Source: Acetobacter sp.
Lineage (GTDB): Bacteria > Pseudomonadota > Alphaproteobacteria > Acetobacterales > Acetobacteraceae
DNA length: 63,293 nucleotides
Assembly (NCBI GenBank): GCA_017474285.1
Contig: JAFVHT010000013.1
Location: 1 to 63,293, forward strand
Reading direction: 5' to 3'
The position numbers and the translations under genes were made by a program. The notes beneath the pieces were generated by a model. It did no database searches. It was not told the origin of the DNA and saw only the letters and a program-made list of their open reading frames with translations. Positions 45,745 to 55,249 of the stretch are shown here, one piece after another; the first letter of the stretch is position 1, and each line of letters starts with the position of its first letter.

Positions 45745-47340
45745 TTATAACACTCCCATTAAAGGAGAAGGAAGACGCGCTGCCTCCAAAACAGAAACTT
45801 TTTTCCCCTCACAATGAAGTTTAACACGATATAAAGCATAGCGATCGAGTATAACCCCTTTTTGCCTCCGTTCTAATGAAACAAAAAGCTTTTTAGAAAC
45901 ATCAAACCAAGCTTTAGAAGGTTGGTCTGTTCTTCTATGACTACGCACAAGATAGCCTTGCATACCACACGCTGGATGCGGCAAAGTAAATAACCGCCAT
46001 CGTGCCCCCACTGCCACAACTACCCGTTTTTTTGGTCCCTGTTGCGGCATATAAAAGGCTAATTCACTTGCTAGCCCGTAATCATCTGCCATAATAGGTA
46101 AACCCAAAGGAACAACGACATCAACGGTTTTCGCAAAATTGCGCCACCCACCCACTTGCCGCGCCATAACGTCTCTATGAGGCGAAAGCGGTAAAGGCGC
46201 CCACAAAGCCTGCCCAATCACCACAGATGTCAACAAAATACCTAAAACAGGTGCGTAAAACCACCAACGAGGATACCAACATGCACCCGCTAATGCAAGT
46301 GCTGGATAAATAACAAGAGGCCAATTTGCTTGCACCCTTGCACCCATTGCGTGTTGTATAAAAACACAAAGAGGAAACAAAATTGTACATAACAAAAGAA
46401 CAGAAAAACGATCTCTTTTTTGCCATAAGCATACACACCCACCAATAAAGAGCACAAAAATAAGCGGGGTCATTAGTCCCACTTGTCCGCCCAGCAATTC
46501 CCCCATAAATTTGAGCGCTTGCGCCGGATGCCAATTACCGACGCGCCCGCCTTGTTTAAGAAAACTTGCCCAATGATGCGTTGCGTTCCACCATAGAACC
46601 GGGGAGATCACGCCTCCCCCCAATGCTATAGCCAACCATAACCATATCGTTCGTAAGCAACGCCGACTTTCAGACGATAAACAGATCCAGATCCCCACTC
46701 CTATAATGGGTAAAGCTGCGCTATATTTACTGTCTAATGCCAATCCTGCGACAAAAGCGATCCCTAACCATAACCACCCTGATTCTCTCATAGATCCTCT
46801 CGCACACAAGCACGACAACAGCCATAATATCACAGACACAAAGAAAATAAGCGGTGTATCGGGCGTCATAATCATCGCCCCTATCCCTATGGCAAGGGTA
46901 GCATTAAACAAAATAGCGGAGCCTACACCCGCAGCACGTCCTTCCTCACGCCCTAACCAAACAGAAACCGCCGCCACAAGACAAAGACTACTCAGAGCCA
47001 TAAGAACAGGCGCCATAAATCGCAAACCGAATGCCGTATCCCCCCCAATAAGCATACCTAAACGCATGCACAAAGCCACCATAGGAGGGTGATCTAAATA
47101 CCCGGCAGCAGGTGCTAATGCCCATAGTCTATAATATGCCTCGTCAGGTGATAAAGGCACATACGCGGCCAACACCCAACGTAGCCCTGTTACAGCAACC
47201 AATATCCCCAACCAAAGAAAATAACGGCTTAGCCAATGACTAGGGTGACGAGGCCAATTCCTAGCATATTGACTCAACCATTTACTAAACCACCTAGATA
47301 AATACTTATTCACGCCAAACAAATGTGCTCGACAACGCAT
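45745..47340 (-). CDS. Family 39-type (ArnT-like) membrane glycosyltransferase
   Basis: About 530 residues with a dozen membrane helices and the GT39 signature: YVPLSPDEAYYRLWALAPAAGYLDHPPMVALCM, where the first Asp is the expected catalytic residue. A soluble C-terminal region follows. Family members use polyprenyl-phosphate sugars to modify lipid A or glycans. The start is uncertain: ATG at 47340 overlaps the preceding gene by 35 bases, GTG at 47313 by 8. The gene upstream makes a polyprenyl-phosphate sugar donor, so the two probably act in sequence. Confidence 0.85.
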   Translation of the reverse strand: MRCRAHLFGVNKYLSRWFSKWLSQYARNWPRHPSHWLSRYFLWLGILVAVTGLRWVLAAYVPLSPDEAYYRLWALAPAAGYLDHPPMVALCMRLGMLIGGDTAFGLRFMAPVLMALSSLCLVAAVSVWLGREEGRAAGVGSAILFNATLAIGIGAMIMTPDTPLIFFVSVILWLLSCLCARGSMRESGWLWLGIAFVAGLALDSKYSAALPIIGVGIWICLSSESRRCLRTIWLWLAIALGGGVISPVLWWNATHHWASFLKQGGRVGNWHPAQALKFMGELLGGQVGLMTPLIFVLFIGGCVCLWQKRDRFSVLLLCTILFPLCVFIQHAMGARVQANWPLVIYPALALAGACWYPRWWFYAPVLGILLTSVVIGQALWAPLPLSPHRDVMARQVGGWRNFAKTVDVVVPLGLPIMADDYGLASELAFYMPQQGPKKRVVVAVGARWRLFTLPHPACGMQGYLVRSHRRTDQPSKAWFDVSKKLFVSLERRQKGVILDRYALYRVKLHCEGKKVSVLEAARLPSPLMGVL

Positions 47341-48430
47341 AATTCCAAACAACCGCTAAGACAGCTCCCGCTATCCCTGCCCCATCTAATAGAGCTTGTT
47401 GATCGTACAAAACTTGGGCAATACCCACATTCGCCACCACATCAACGGTACAGATCAGGATAAAAAGCACCACCCCTATCCAACACCGTATTCCTCTTAA
47501 ACGTCGATCACGATATGTGAAATGATTATTTAAAACAAAATTAACGATCATGGCAACAAATGTCGCACTATGTTGTGCCCATAAAGCGCTAACTCCTATA
47601 AACGCAATACCATACATAACAGCAAAATTAACGACTAACCCGACCAAACCAACTGCACAAAAGACCAAAAATCGAACAGGAAACCACCCGTGAAAAAAGT
47701 GATCAATCAATAGCCCCAGAAACTGAAACATGACGAACACATCAAGTTTACTTTCTCCCGATACACGAGAACGAAACATATAGGGCACTTCTTGCACGCG
47801 AAAGGCACGCGATGATGAGAGCACAAGATCGACCAAGATCTTAAACCCGCGTCCTGACAGATGAGGGACAGCTTCTTCAAACACAGCACGCCGAATAGCA
47901 AAAAAACCACTCATGGGATCTGAAAGTTTTACGGGCAACATAGATTTGGCTAAAAGATTACCATAATCAGACAAAGCGCGCCGCCAAGCATTCGCTAAAC
48001 CGCCATTATCTCCACCTTCGACATGACGACTGCCAACAGCGAGATCATACCCTTTTTGTACAGCCTCAATAAGACAAGGAATTTGCTTTTCATCGTGTTG
48101 AAGGTCTCCATCCATAACCACCACAATCGGTGCAGAAGACGCCATAACACCCTCAATCACTGCCGAAGAAAGTCCTTTACGACCGATACGGCATAAACCG
48201 CGTACCCGACAATCATCATGCGCTAAAGAACGCACGGCTTGAATGGTCCCATCAGGGGAATGGTCATCAACAAAAATCACTTCCCACGCATAATCCTGTA
48301 AAACACGCCGTAACGCCATAACAACAGGCTTAATATTATCAACCTCGTTATAACAAGGAACAATGACGCTAACCTCTGCTGGAACAACACCTTTTATAAC
48401 GCAATTTTCCCCTACAACCTCCGTCATCAT
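47306..48430 (-). CDS. GtrB-GtrA fusion: polyprenyl-phosphate glycosyltransferase with GtrA membrane domain
   Basis: 374 residues. The N-terminal 235 are a GT2 domain (VSVIVPCYNEVDNI, FVDDHSPDGT, VVMDGDLQHD) like dolichol-phosphate mannosyl- or GtrB-type transferases. The last 125 hold four helices of the GtrA flippase-like family (VRFLVFCAVGLVGLVVNFAVMYG). The fusion suggests it both makes and presents an undecaprenyl-phosphate sugar for the GT39 enzyme that follows. Confidence 0.87.
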   Translation of the reverse strand: MMTEVVGENCVIKGVVPAEVSVIVPCYNEVDNIKPVVMALRRVLQDYAWEVIFVDDHSPDGTIQAVRSLAHDDCRVRGLCRIGRKGLSSAVIEGVMASSAPIVVVMDGDLQHDEKQIPCLIEAVQKGYDLAVGSRHVEGGDNGGLANAWRRALSDYGNLLAKSMLPVKLSDPMSGFFAIRRAVFEEAVPHLSGRGFKILVDLVLSSSRAFRVQEVPYMFRSRVSGESKLDVFVMFQFLGLLIDHFFHGWFPVRFLVFCAVGLVGLVVNFAVMYGIAFIGVSALWAQHSATFVAMIVNFVLNNHFTYRDRRLRGIRCWIGVVLFILICTVDVVANVGIAQVLYDQQALLDGAGIAGAVLAVVWNYALSSTFVWRE

Positions 48431-48658
48431 CCTATTTTTTTAACCTCGGTAAAAACCCTAAACTATTAAAAATATTCAAATCAGTATTTATAACAAACAC
48501 ACCCCTTACACGAAAGAGATAAGCCTGTTTGTGCCTGCTTATACGCTTACACATTGTCTTAACCCGTAAAATGTGATTTTACTTCTTAAGAGACTTTATT
48601 ATTTTTACGTCTGTTTTCTTTACTCTTTTTCACTTTTTTAGGGATCCAACCTCTTTCC

Positions 48659-49615
48659 ATGTCTAACACGTCTAAAACACTTACAACAGATTTACTTATT
48701 CTTGGCTCTGGTCCTGCGGGTTATACGGCTGCTATTTATGCGGCACGTGCCAATCTTGCACCTGTTCTTGTCACGGGTTTACAACCAGGCGGGCAACTCA
48801 CTATTACAACAGAGGTAGAAAACTACCCGGGCTTTGCGACAGCGATCCAAGGTCCGTGGCTTATGGACCAAATGGGCCAACAAGCCGCTCATATGGGAAC
48901 CTCTATTGAACATGACCTCATTACTTCTGTAACGTTCAATCAAGGTCCCCCTTTTCATTTGTTAGGAGATTCTGGTACAACCTATACTGCCCGCGCTGTG
49001 ATTATTGCCACAGGCGCACAAGCTCGTTGGTTAGGGCTTCCCAATGAAAAACGTTTACAAGGTGCCGGTGTTTCAGCGTGCGCAACATGTGATGGTTTTT
49101 TCTATCGCGGTAAAAATGTTGTGGTTGTTGGGGGGGGTAACACCGCTGTAGAAGAAGCACTCTACCTCACACACCATGCCACCCATGTAACCCTTATTCA
49201 TCGACGTGACTCATTACGGGCAGAAAAAATCCTCCAAGAACGCCTCTTTAAAGAAGAAAAAATTAGCGTCGTTTGGAATAGTGTTATAGAGGATATTCTT
49301 TCAGAGGGTACCCCGCCTGTTGTGACGGGCGTTGTTTTACAAGACACGCAAAACAAAACTCAACGTGTTCTCCCCACAGATGGTGTCTTTATTGCTATTG
49401 GTCACACCCCAACAACGGATCTTTTTAAGGGACAACTTGACCTTGATTCGGAAGGGTATATCGTGCTTCCAACCCCAAGAAACACACAAACCTCTATCCC
49501 GGGTATTTTCGCGGCGGGTGATGTGCAAGATAAAATTTACCGTCAGGCTATAACCGCTGCTGGCACAGGTTGTATGGCCGCCCTTGATGCAGAACGTTTT
49601 CTTGCGGGTCTATAA
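48659..49615 (+). CDS. trxB: Thioredoxin reductase
   Basis: NADPH-dependent flavoprotein that keeps thioredoxin reduced. FAD site [16 protein letters not shown], redox pair CATC in [19 protein letters not shown] site [15 protein letters not shown] and a C-terminal [22 protein letters not shown]. 318 residues. Monocistronic, converging on the UdgX-type gene with a 21-base gap. Confidence 0.96.
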   Translation: MSNTSKTLTTDLLILGSGPAGYTAAIYAARANLAPVLVTGLQPGGQLTITTEVENYPGFATAIQGPWLMDQMGQQAAHMGTSIEHDLITSVTFNQGPPFHLLGDSGTTYTARAVIIATGAQARWLGLPNEKRLQGAGVSACATCDGFFYRGKNVVVVGGGNTAVEEALYLTHHATHVTLIHRRDSLRAEKILQERLFKEEKISVVWNSVIEDILSEGTPPVVTGVVLQDTQNKTQRVLPTDGVFIAIGHTPTTDLFKGQLDLDSEGYIVLPTPRNTQTSIPGIFAAGDVQDKIYRQAITAAGTGCMAALDAERFLAGL

Positions 49616-49636
49616 AATAGAGCCTTCTCATTTTTT

Positions 49637-50926
49637 CTAGAGCTCAACTAAACTTCTGGCTAAAGCAAGATCGCTGACAAAACGCTCATATTCCTGTTGT
49701 TTAGCACGCTCATCAGGTAAGCGCAGTAAATAGGAGGGGTGGACTGTTACTACCCCTTTAACATCGTTTTCAATCAAAAGCGTACGTGATCTTTCACGTG
49801 AAATGATTACGAAACGCTTAAACAAACTATGTGCCGCTGTTGCGCCTAACATCACGATCACTTTGGGTTTTACAAGGCGGCGTTCGGCTTCTAACCACGG
49901 AGAACAAGCAGTAATATGCCTTTCTTCTGGTTTTTGGTGTAGTCTTCTCCCATTTTTGAGGATAAATCGAAAATGTTTAACCGCATTAGTAACATAATTC
50001 TCCGCACGAATAATCCCCGCTTCGTTTAAGGCTTGATCAAGTAACTGCCCAGCTGGTCCAACAAACGGCACCCCTGCCCTATCTTCCTGATCGCCAGGTT
50101 GTTCTCCAACAAACATAATCGGAGAAAATGCTTGCCCAACCCCAAACACTGTTCTAAACGCGGGTCCACATAACTCACAAGCACGGCAATCCATGGCAGC
50201 CGCTGCAAGCTCTGGTAAAGTTTCAGCCTCTTTGACTCTTTCACGCGAAGGTAATAACACTTGATGAGGATAAAACCCCTCACGCCAAATCCCTTCCCCG
50301 TCTGCTTGCCATTGCTGTGCAGTCACATGCGGGCTTTGTCTTTCTCCTGGTCCGAAAAATAATTTAGTGCCATTCCAAAGCATACGCCTATAGGGTGTTT
50401 GAACCTCCCAAAGATACGCGCAACGCGCTTTGCAAAAACTTGCATTAGCTTCAATAATATAATTTTTATTCTCGTAAGGAAGTTTCTGCCGCTCCCGTGA
50501 GGCAACAAATTCTGAAAATATCTTTCTAAAAGAATAGGTTTCTTGAAGAACATCCTGCACATGTTCTTTCAAAAGCACTCTATCACTATCGTTTATGTCC
50601 TGACGTGTCAGCCCCTCATAAAGGCTTCTATAAACAAGCCGATACGCTAAAGAAAAACGATCTGGATCGTATGATTGCAGTAAAATCATCAAATCCTGCA
50701 TCAAAGCACGAGGTAAGTTTATACGGGGTAGGCTTATTTTTTCTTCACTTGTTGTATTTTTAGAGGAAATCCTTTCGCTTGATTCGCCTAATTTATCGAA
50801 GTCGTCTTCCGTTTCTCTCACCCGCCATTGTATAGCGTCTGGAGCAATTTGTTCATGCAGACAGAGGCGCGTTTCAGAACGCCATGTATGCCAATCGACT
50901 TCATGAGCTAAAACAACATGTTTCAT
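49637..50926 (-). CDS. UdgX-type uracil-DNA binding protein fused to a DUF4130 domain
   Basis: 429 residues. The N-terminal 220 match the DUF4130 helper domain (DPDRFSLAYRLVYRSLYEGL, FVASRERQKLPYE, WNGTKLFFGPGERQSPH). The C-terminal 200 are a family 4-like uracil-DNA glycosylase with FeS cysteines (Cys247, Cys250, Cys341), GEQPGDQED at 274-282 and HPSYLLR at 396-402. The loop NGRRLHQKP (325-333) corresponds to the KRRIH loop of UdgX, whose His becomes covalently linked to the abasic site after uracil release. The radical-SAM partner often found nearby is not seen. It begins five bases after murJ. Confidence 0.85.
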   Translation of the reverse strand: MKHVVLAHEVDWHTWRSETRLCLHEQIAPDAIQWRVRETEDDFDKLGESSERISSKNTTSEEKISLPRINLPRALMQDLMILLQSYDPDRFSLAYRLVYRSLYEGLTRQDINDSDRVLLKEHVQDVLQETYSFRKIFSEFVASRERQKLPYENKNYIIEANASFCKARCAYLWEVQTPYRRMLWNGTKLFFGPGERQSPHVTAQQWQADGEGIWREGFYPHQVLLPSRERVKEAETLPELAAAAMDCRACELCGPAFRTVFGVGQAFSPIMFVGEQPGDQEDRAGVPFVGPAGQLLDQALNEAGIIRAENYVTNAVKHFRFILKNGRRLHQKPEERHITACSPWLEAERRLVKPKVIVMLGATAAHSLFKRFVIISRERSRTLLIENDVKGVVTVHPSYLLRLPDERAKQQEYERFVSDLALARSLVEL

Positions 50927-50931
50927 CAGCG

Positions 50932-52497
50932 TTACTTTTGCATTGAGGATTGACCCAACACATATTGTTGCACTATAGCGCGCACATAAGCCATTTTAAA
51001 AACACGCAACAACACCAATAAAAAAAGATAACTCACAGCCCCAAAAGCAATAACACCCCCTAACCAAAAAACTTGCTTTATAAAATTTTCTGGCATAGGC
51101 AACAAATAACACATACCCGCAACTCCTCCACCCATCAAAAGAGCCGCAAGAAAAACGCAGGCCAATCGTCGTATCATCGAAACGGGTATGACAAGGGCCG
51201 CGTTACGCCATAACAAGAAAAACAAAACACCAACATTCAACATGCCTGCAAGACTACTCGCAAGAGGAGGACCGACGTGGGCTAAAGGTTTCATCAATAT
51301 CAAATTCAGTATGAGATTAACAACCAAAACCAATATTCCTATATAAACAGGCGTACGCGTATCACCTCGTGCAAAAAATGCTGGTGTTAAAACTTTCACC
51401 ATCACAAAAGCCGGCAACCCCAACGCATACGCACGCAAAGATTGCGCCGAAAGAATTGCATCATGTGTACTAAAAGAGCCATGTCTAAACAATACCATCA
51501 TAATAGGATCAGACAAAACCATCAGCCCTATAACCGCGGGTAATGTCAGCAATAAAACATAATCAATGGACCTATTTTGTACAGCATGGGCGGCACCATT
51601 TTCACCTGCAGCAAGGTGTTTGGCCAGCACGGGTAAAAGGGTTGTTCCAACAGCGGCTCCTAAAACACCCAGAGGCAATTGGTTAATACGATCGGCAAAA
51701 TACATCACAGAAACACTCCCCGTAGGGAGTAAAGTACCGATAATGGTATCAATTGTCAGGTTAATTTGGCTAATGCCACTCCCCACCAACCCGGGAACCA
51801 TACGCCGTAATAATAATCGGATACGCGGTGTTGACAACGACCAAAGCGGCATCAGCGGAAAACCAGCCCGCGTACACGCCCATAAAAGCAAACCCAGCTG
51901 TACAACACCAGAACATGTCACCCCCCAAGCCGCTGCGATAGCCACGCTCGGACCATACCAAACGCCTATAAAAATAGCACCAATCCCAACCACATTAAAA
52001 GCTAAATAGGCAGCAGAGGCCATCGTAAAACGATGAAGACCATTGAGCACCGCCGCAACAAGTGCGGCCGCACAAATCAACACAAAATAGGGAAAAGTAA
52101 TTCTGCTGAGGTAAACGGCAAGATCATAACGTGCCCCTTCATACGCAAACCCGGGAGCAATGACCCGCAAAATCTGCGGCATGATGAGTTCACCAATAAC
52201 ACAGAGCACCACCAGCCACACAAGCATAATACCGAGCACATGTCTTGCAAAAAGCCTTGCCTCTACAGCCCCTTCATGTACCATAGCTTCAGAAAACAAA
52301 GGGACAAAAGCGGCATTAAAAGCCCCCTCTCCAAAAAGGCGGCGTAACATATTCGGTAAACGCACCGCAACCTGATAGGCATCTTGCGCAAACCCTGCCC
52401 CCATACAAGCCGCCAAAAGCTGATCACGCACAAGACCAAGCAGACGACTGAGCATCGTCCAACCACCGACGATAAGAAAATTTCTAATCATGGACAA
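50932..52497 (-). CDS. murJ: Lipid II flippase MurJ
   Basis: Moves lipid II across the inner membrane. 521 residues with about 14 helices; starts MSMIRNFLIVGGWTMLSRLLGLVRDQLLA and contains RRLFGEGAFNAAFVPLF, the MurJ signature. The next gene follows five bases later. Confidence 0.94.
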   Translation of the reverse strand: MSMIRNFLIVGGWTMLSRLLGLVRDQLLAACMGAGFAQDAYQVAVRLPNMLRRLFGEGAFNAAFVPLFSEAMVHEGAVEARLFARHVLGIMLVWLVVLCVIGELIMPQILRVIAPGFAYEGARYDLAVYLSRITFPYFVLICAAALVAAVLNGLHRFTMASAAYLAFNVVGIGAIFIGVWYGPSVAIAAAWGVTCSGVVQLGLLLWACTRAGFPLMPLWSLSTPRIRLLLRRMVPGLVGSGISQINLTIDTIIGTLLPTGSVSVMYFADRINQLPLGVLGAAVGTTLLPVLAKHLAAGENGAAHAVQNRSIDYVLLLTLPAVIGLMVLSDPIMMVLFRHGSFSTHDAILSAQSLRAYALGLPAFVMVKVLTPAFFARGDTRTPVYIGILVLVVNLILNLILMKPLAHVGPPLASSLAGMLNVGVLFFLLWRNAALVIPVSMIRRLACVFLAALLMGGGVAGMCYLLPMPENFIKQVFWLGGVIAFGAVSYLFLLVLLRVFKMAYVRAIVQQYVLGQSSMQK

Positions 52498-52747
52498 AAC
52501 TTGCGTAAAACACTATAAAACATGGAGTAAGACATTGACAAATAAAGCCCCCATAAAATAACCACATAGACTCCATATAAAATATAAAGCATATAAAATA
52601 TAAGGCTGTTAGCGTTTCTCTCTATCCTCCCTCATAAACATATAGGGTACCTCTATATTCCTCCCCTCAAAAAAACAGTATATGATAGCCTTTATGAGAA
52701 ACGAGCCCACGGCACCCCAATAAAAACGTTTGAAAGAACACCACGAG

Positions 52748-53872
52748 ATGCCATTGCCCTCCAAACGTAAAACAACATCAAACTGCGTTTATAACACAAA
52801 AAGCAACCAACACTATCAACAAAGACAACAAATAGCCCGTACTTTTTTAGGGCTTTGCATTATTCTTACGGCCATCTACACTCTGCAAAAATTTCTTCCC
52901 GCTTTAGCGTGGGGTACTGTTTTTGCTATTGCTACATGGCCCCTCTATATTCGTGCTTGTATCAAATGGCCTAAGGCTGCAAAAAATTCTGTATTACCCC
53001 TCCTTTTTACAGCGGCTATGGCGCTTATTTTTATTATCCCTCTCACTATTTTAACGCTTCAAGCCATTGGAGAAGCACAAAACACATTACATTGGCTCCA
53101 ACACACGCAAGAGTTTGGGCTTCCCCTTCCTAAAGCCATTAACCAACTCCCATTTGGGAAAAACACAATCACACAATGGTGGAAAACACATCTTTCTAAC
53201 CCGAAAAATATTTCGGTTCTTCTGGATAGTCTTAATAACAATGGCATAATTATCACCCGTACAGTCAGCACACAAATTGCCCATCGCGGTACTTTATTTT
53301 GTTTTTCCATTTTAACATTGTTTTTTCTCTATAAAGACGGCACATCGGTTATTCAGCAATGTCATGTGGCTTCATGCCGCTTTTTTGGCAAGCGGGGTGT
53401 AAGCATTAGCCGCCAAATTGTTGACTCAATCCATGGCACAGTACAAGGGCTTATTCTTGTCGGCATTGGAGAAGGCGTTTTTATGGGGGTTGTCTACATG
53501 CTCACCCATGCACCACACCCTGCCCTTTTTGGCGTCATTACAGCTATTGCCGCTATGATTCCTTTTTGCACGGCTATTGCAATTGGTACCGTCTCCCTTC
53601 TCCTCTTGCTTCAAGGAAGTGCTCTAGCGGGTATTATTACCTTCTGTATTGGATTATTTGTTATTTTTATTGCCGATCACTTTATTAGGCCCGCTCTTAT
53701 CGGCGGCACAACGAAGCTCCCCTTTTTGTGGGTTCTCCTCGGTATTATTGGTGGAGCAGAAACATGGGGGCTGATTGGTCTATTTTTAGGTCCTGCCATT
53801 ATGGCAACACTCAATATGCTTTGGAGAAATTGGACAAAAAGAGAAAGAACAGAAAAATACGATAAAATATAA
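52748..53872 (+). CDS. AI-2E family transporter (PerM-like permease)
   Basis: About 374 residues from the ATG at 52748; a TTG at 52730 would add six. Around eight helices with the family's C-terminal FIADHFIRPALIGGTTKLPFLWVLLGIIGGAETWGLIGLFLGPAIMA region. Family members export small molecules or ions such as autoinducer-2 or Na+, so the substrate here is open. Followed by a hairpin shared with tRNA-Pro. Confidence 0.87.
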   Translation: MPLPSKRKTTSNCVYNTKSNQHYQQRQQIARTFLGLCIILTAIYTLQKFLPALAWGTVFAIATWPLYIRACIKWPKAAKNSVLPLLFTAAMALIFIIPLTILTLQAIGEAQNTLHWLQHTQEFGLPLPKAINQLPFGKNTITQWWKTHLSNPKNISVLLDSLNNNGIIITRTVSTQIAHRGTLFCFSILTLFFLYKDGTSVIQQCHVASCRFFGKRGVSISRQIVDSIHGTVQGLILVGIGEGVFMGVVYMLTHAPHPALFGVITAIAAMIPFCTAIAIGTVSLLLLLQGSALAGIITFCIGLFVIFIADHFIRPALIGGTTKLPFLWVLLGIIGGAETWGLIGLFLGPAIMATLNMLWRNWTKRERTEKYDKI

Positions 53873-53874
53873 TA

Positions 53875-53902
53875 AGAGACAGGGAAAAACAGCACTGTCT
53901 CT
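53875..53902. terminator. Bidirectional hairpin between the permease gene and tRNA-Pro
   Basis: AGAGACAG (53875-53882) pairs perfectly with CTGTCTCT (53895-53902). On the minus strand a T-rich tail follows, suiting tRNA-Pro; it is also just past the permease stop. Confidence 0.55.
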
Positions 53903-53972
53903 GAAAAGAGATCATCAAAGTGCGTGAAACACGATAACGCCTCAAAACTACAAGACATAACGATTGGAAATA

Positions 53973-54046
53973 TCGGGCAGGCGGGATTCGAACCCACGAC
54001 CCCCAGTCCCCCAGACTGATGCGCTACCAGACTGCGCTACTGCCCG
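53973..54046 (-). tRNA. tRNA-Pro (anticodon GGG)
   Basis: A complete cloverleaf on the minus strand: acceptor CGGGCAG/CTGCCCG, D-arm GCGC/GCGC, anticodon loop CTGGGGG with anticodon GGG, and T-arm GTGGG-TTCGAAT-CCCGC. The 3' CCA is not encoded and must be added by tRNA nucleotidyltransferase. It lies alone between the permease and fabH. Confidence 0.95.
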
Positions 54047-54203
54047 TCACACTTGTGTAAACTCTAACTAACAAACAACGAGATTTTATGCAACCTATTT
54101 TCAAGGGGTTTACCAAAAAACATAAAACATTTTTCTTATTTTATCATATTTTTATTATATTTTCATGACGGTTTTCATAATGGGTGTTTTACTATAGAAT
54201 GCT

Positions 54204-55169
54204 TTATAACCGCGCTAAAGCAGTTCCCCATGTGAGGCCACCGCCTAAGGCTTCCATCAATACAAGTTCCCCTTGACGAATACGTCCATCTCTCACCGCT
54301 TCATCTAAAGCCAAAGGAATCGAGGCGGCAGAAGTATTGGCGTGACGATCAACAGTTATGACAACACGATCAGCAGGTAAAGCTAGTTTTTTAGCCACGG
54401 CTTCAATAATGCGTATATTAGCTTGATGGGGTACTAACCAATCAATATGATCACGCGTCAACCCACAAGAAGATAAAACTTCATCAACAGAAGACGATAA
54501 TTTTTCCACAGCATGACGAAACACATCACGTCCGCTCATTCTTAATTTTCCGCTTTTTTCAGGCTGTCCAACCGCCCCATCAACATATAATAAATCTCTC
54601 AAACGACCATCTGAATGTAAATGTGTCGATAAAATACCCCTATGATCATCGCTTTCAGAAGCCTCAAGAATAACAGCCCCAGCGCCATCGCCAAACAGCA
54701 CACAAGTACCCCGATCGGACCAATCAAGAATACGGGAATAAACTTCACTCCCAATCACTAAAACACGGTTCGCTTGGTGAGAACGTATTAAAGAATCAGC
54801 GGTTGCGAGTGCAAAAACAAACCCAGAACACGCCGAAGAAATATCGTACCCGAAACCAGAAATCATACCGATTTCGGCTTGTATACGCACCGCCGTTGCG
54901 GGAAATGCCTGATCAGGTGTTGCTGTTGCCACTAAAATCACATCAATATCAGAGGCAGACAAACCCGCATAAGACAACGCCCGAGAAGCAGCCTCAGCCC
55001 CCATACTGGTTGCTGTATCATGAGGACCAGCAACATGGCGACAGGCTATCCCTGTACGGGCTCTAATCCATTCATCCGATGTATCTAGCTGAGACGCTAA
55101 TTCTACATTCGTGACAACACGGTCTGGTAAAAAACCGCCAAACCCCACCAAAAGCGAATGCCTCGCCAT
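54204..55169 (-). CDS. fabH: 3-oxoacyl-ACP synthase III
   Basis: Starts fatty acid synthesis by condensing acyl-CoA with malonyl-ACP. Catalytic triad: Cys in DISSACSGFVF (about residue 114), His in VPHQANIRI and Asn in RHANTSAASIP. The ATG at 55169 has a fair ribosome site; a GTG six bases earlier is possible. Downstream of plsX as in many bacteria, but ihfA, its usual next neighbour in alphaproteobacteria, is replaced by tRNA-Pro. Confidence 0.95.
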   Translation of the reverse strand: MARHSLLVGFGGFLPDRVVTNVELASQLDTSDEWIRARTGIACRHVAGPHDTATSMGAEAASRALSYAGLSASDIDVILVATATPDQAFPATAVRIQAEIGMISGFGYDISSACSGFVFALATADSLIRSHQANRVLVIGSEVYSRILDWSDRGTCVLFGDGAGAVILEASESDDHRGILSTHLHSDGRLRDLLYVDGAVGQPEKSGKLRMSGRDVFRHAVEKLSSSVDEVLSSCGLTRDHIDWLVPHQANIRIIEAVAKKLALPADRVVITVDRHANTSAASIPLALDEAVRDGRIRQGELVLMEALGGGLTWGTALARL

Positions 55170-55249
55170 TACCACTCTTTCACTATCATATTCACTACTA
55201 CAAACACACTTTAATTACAAACATTTTTTACACGACAAAACACCCAATT

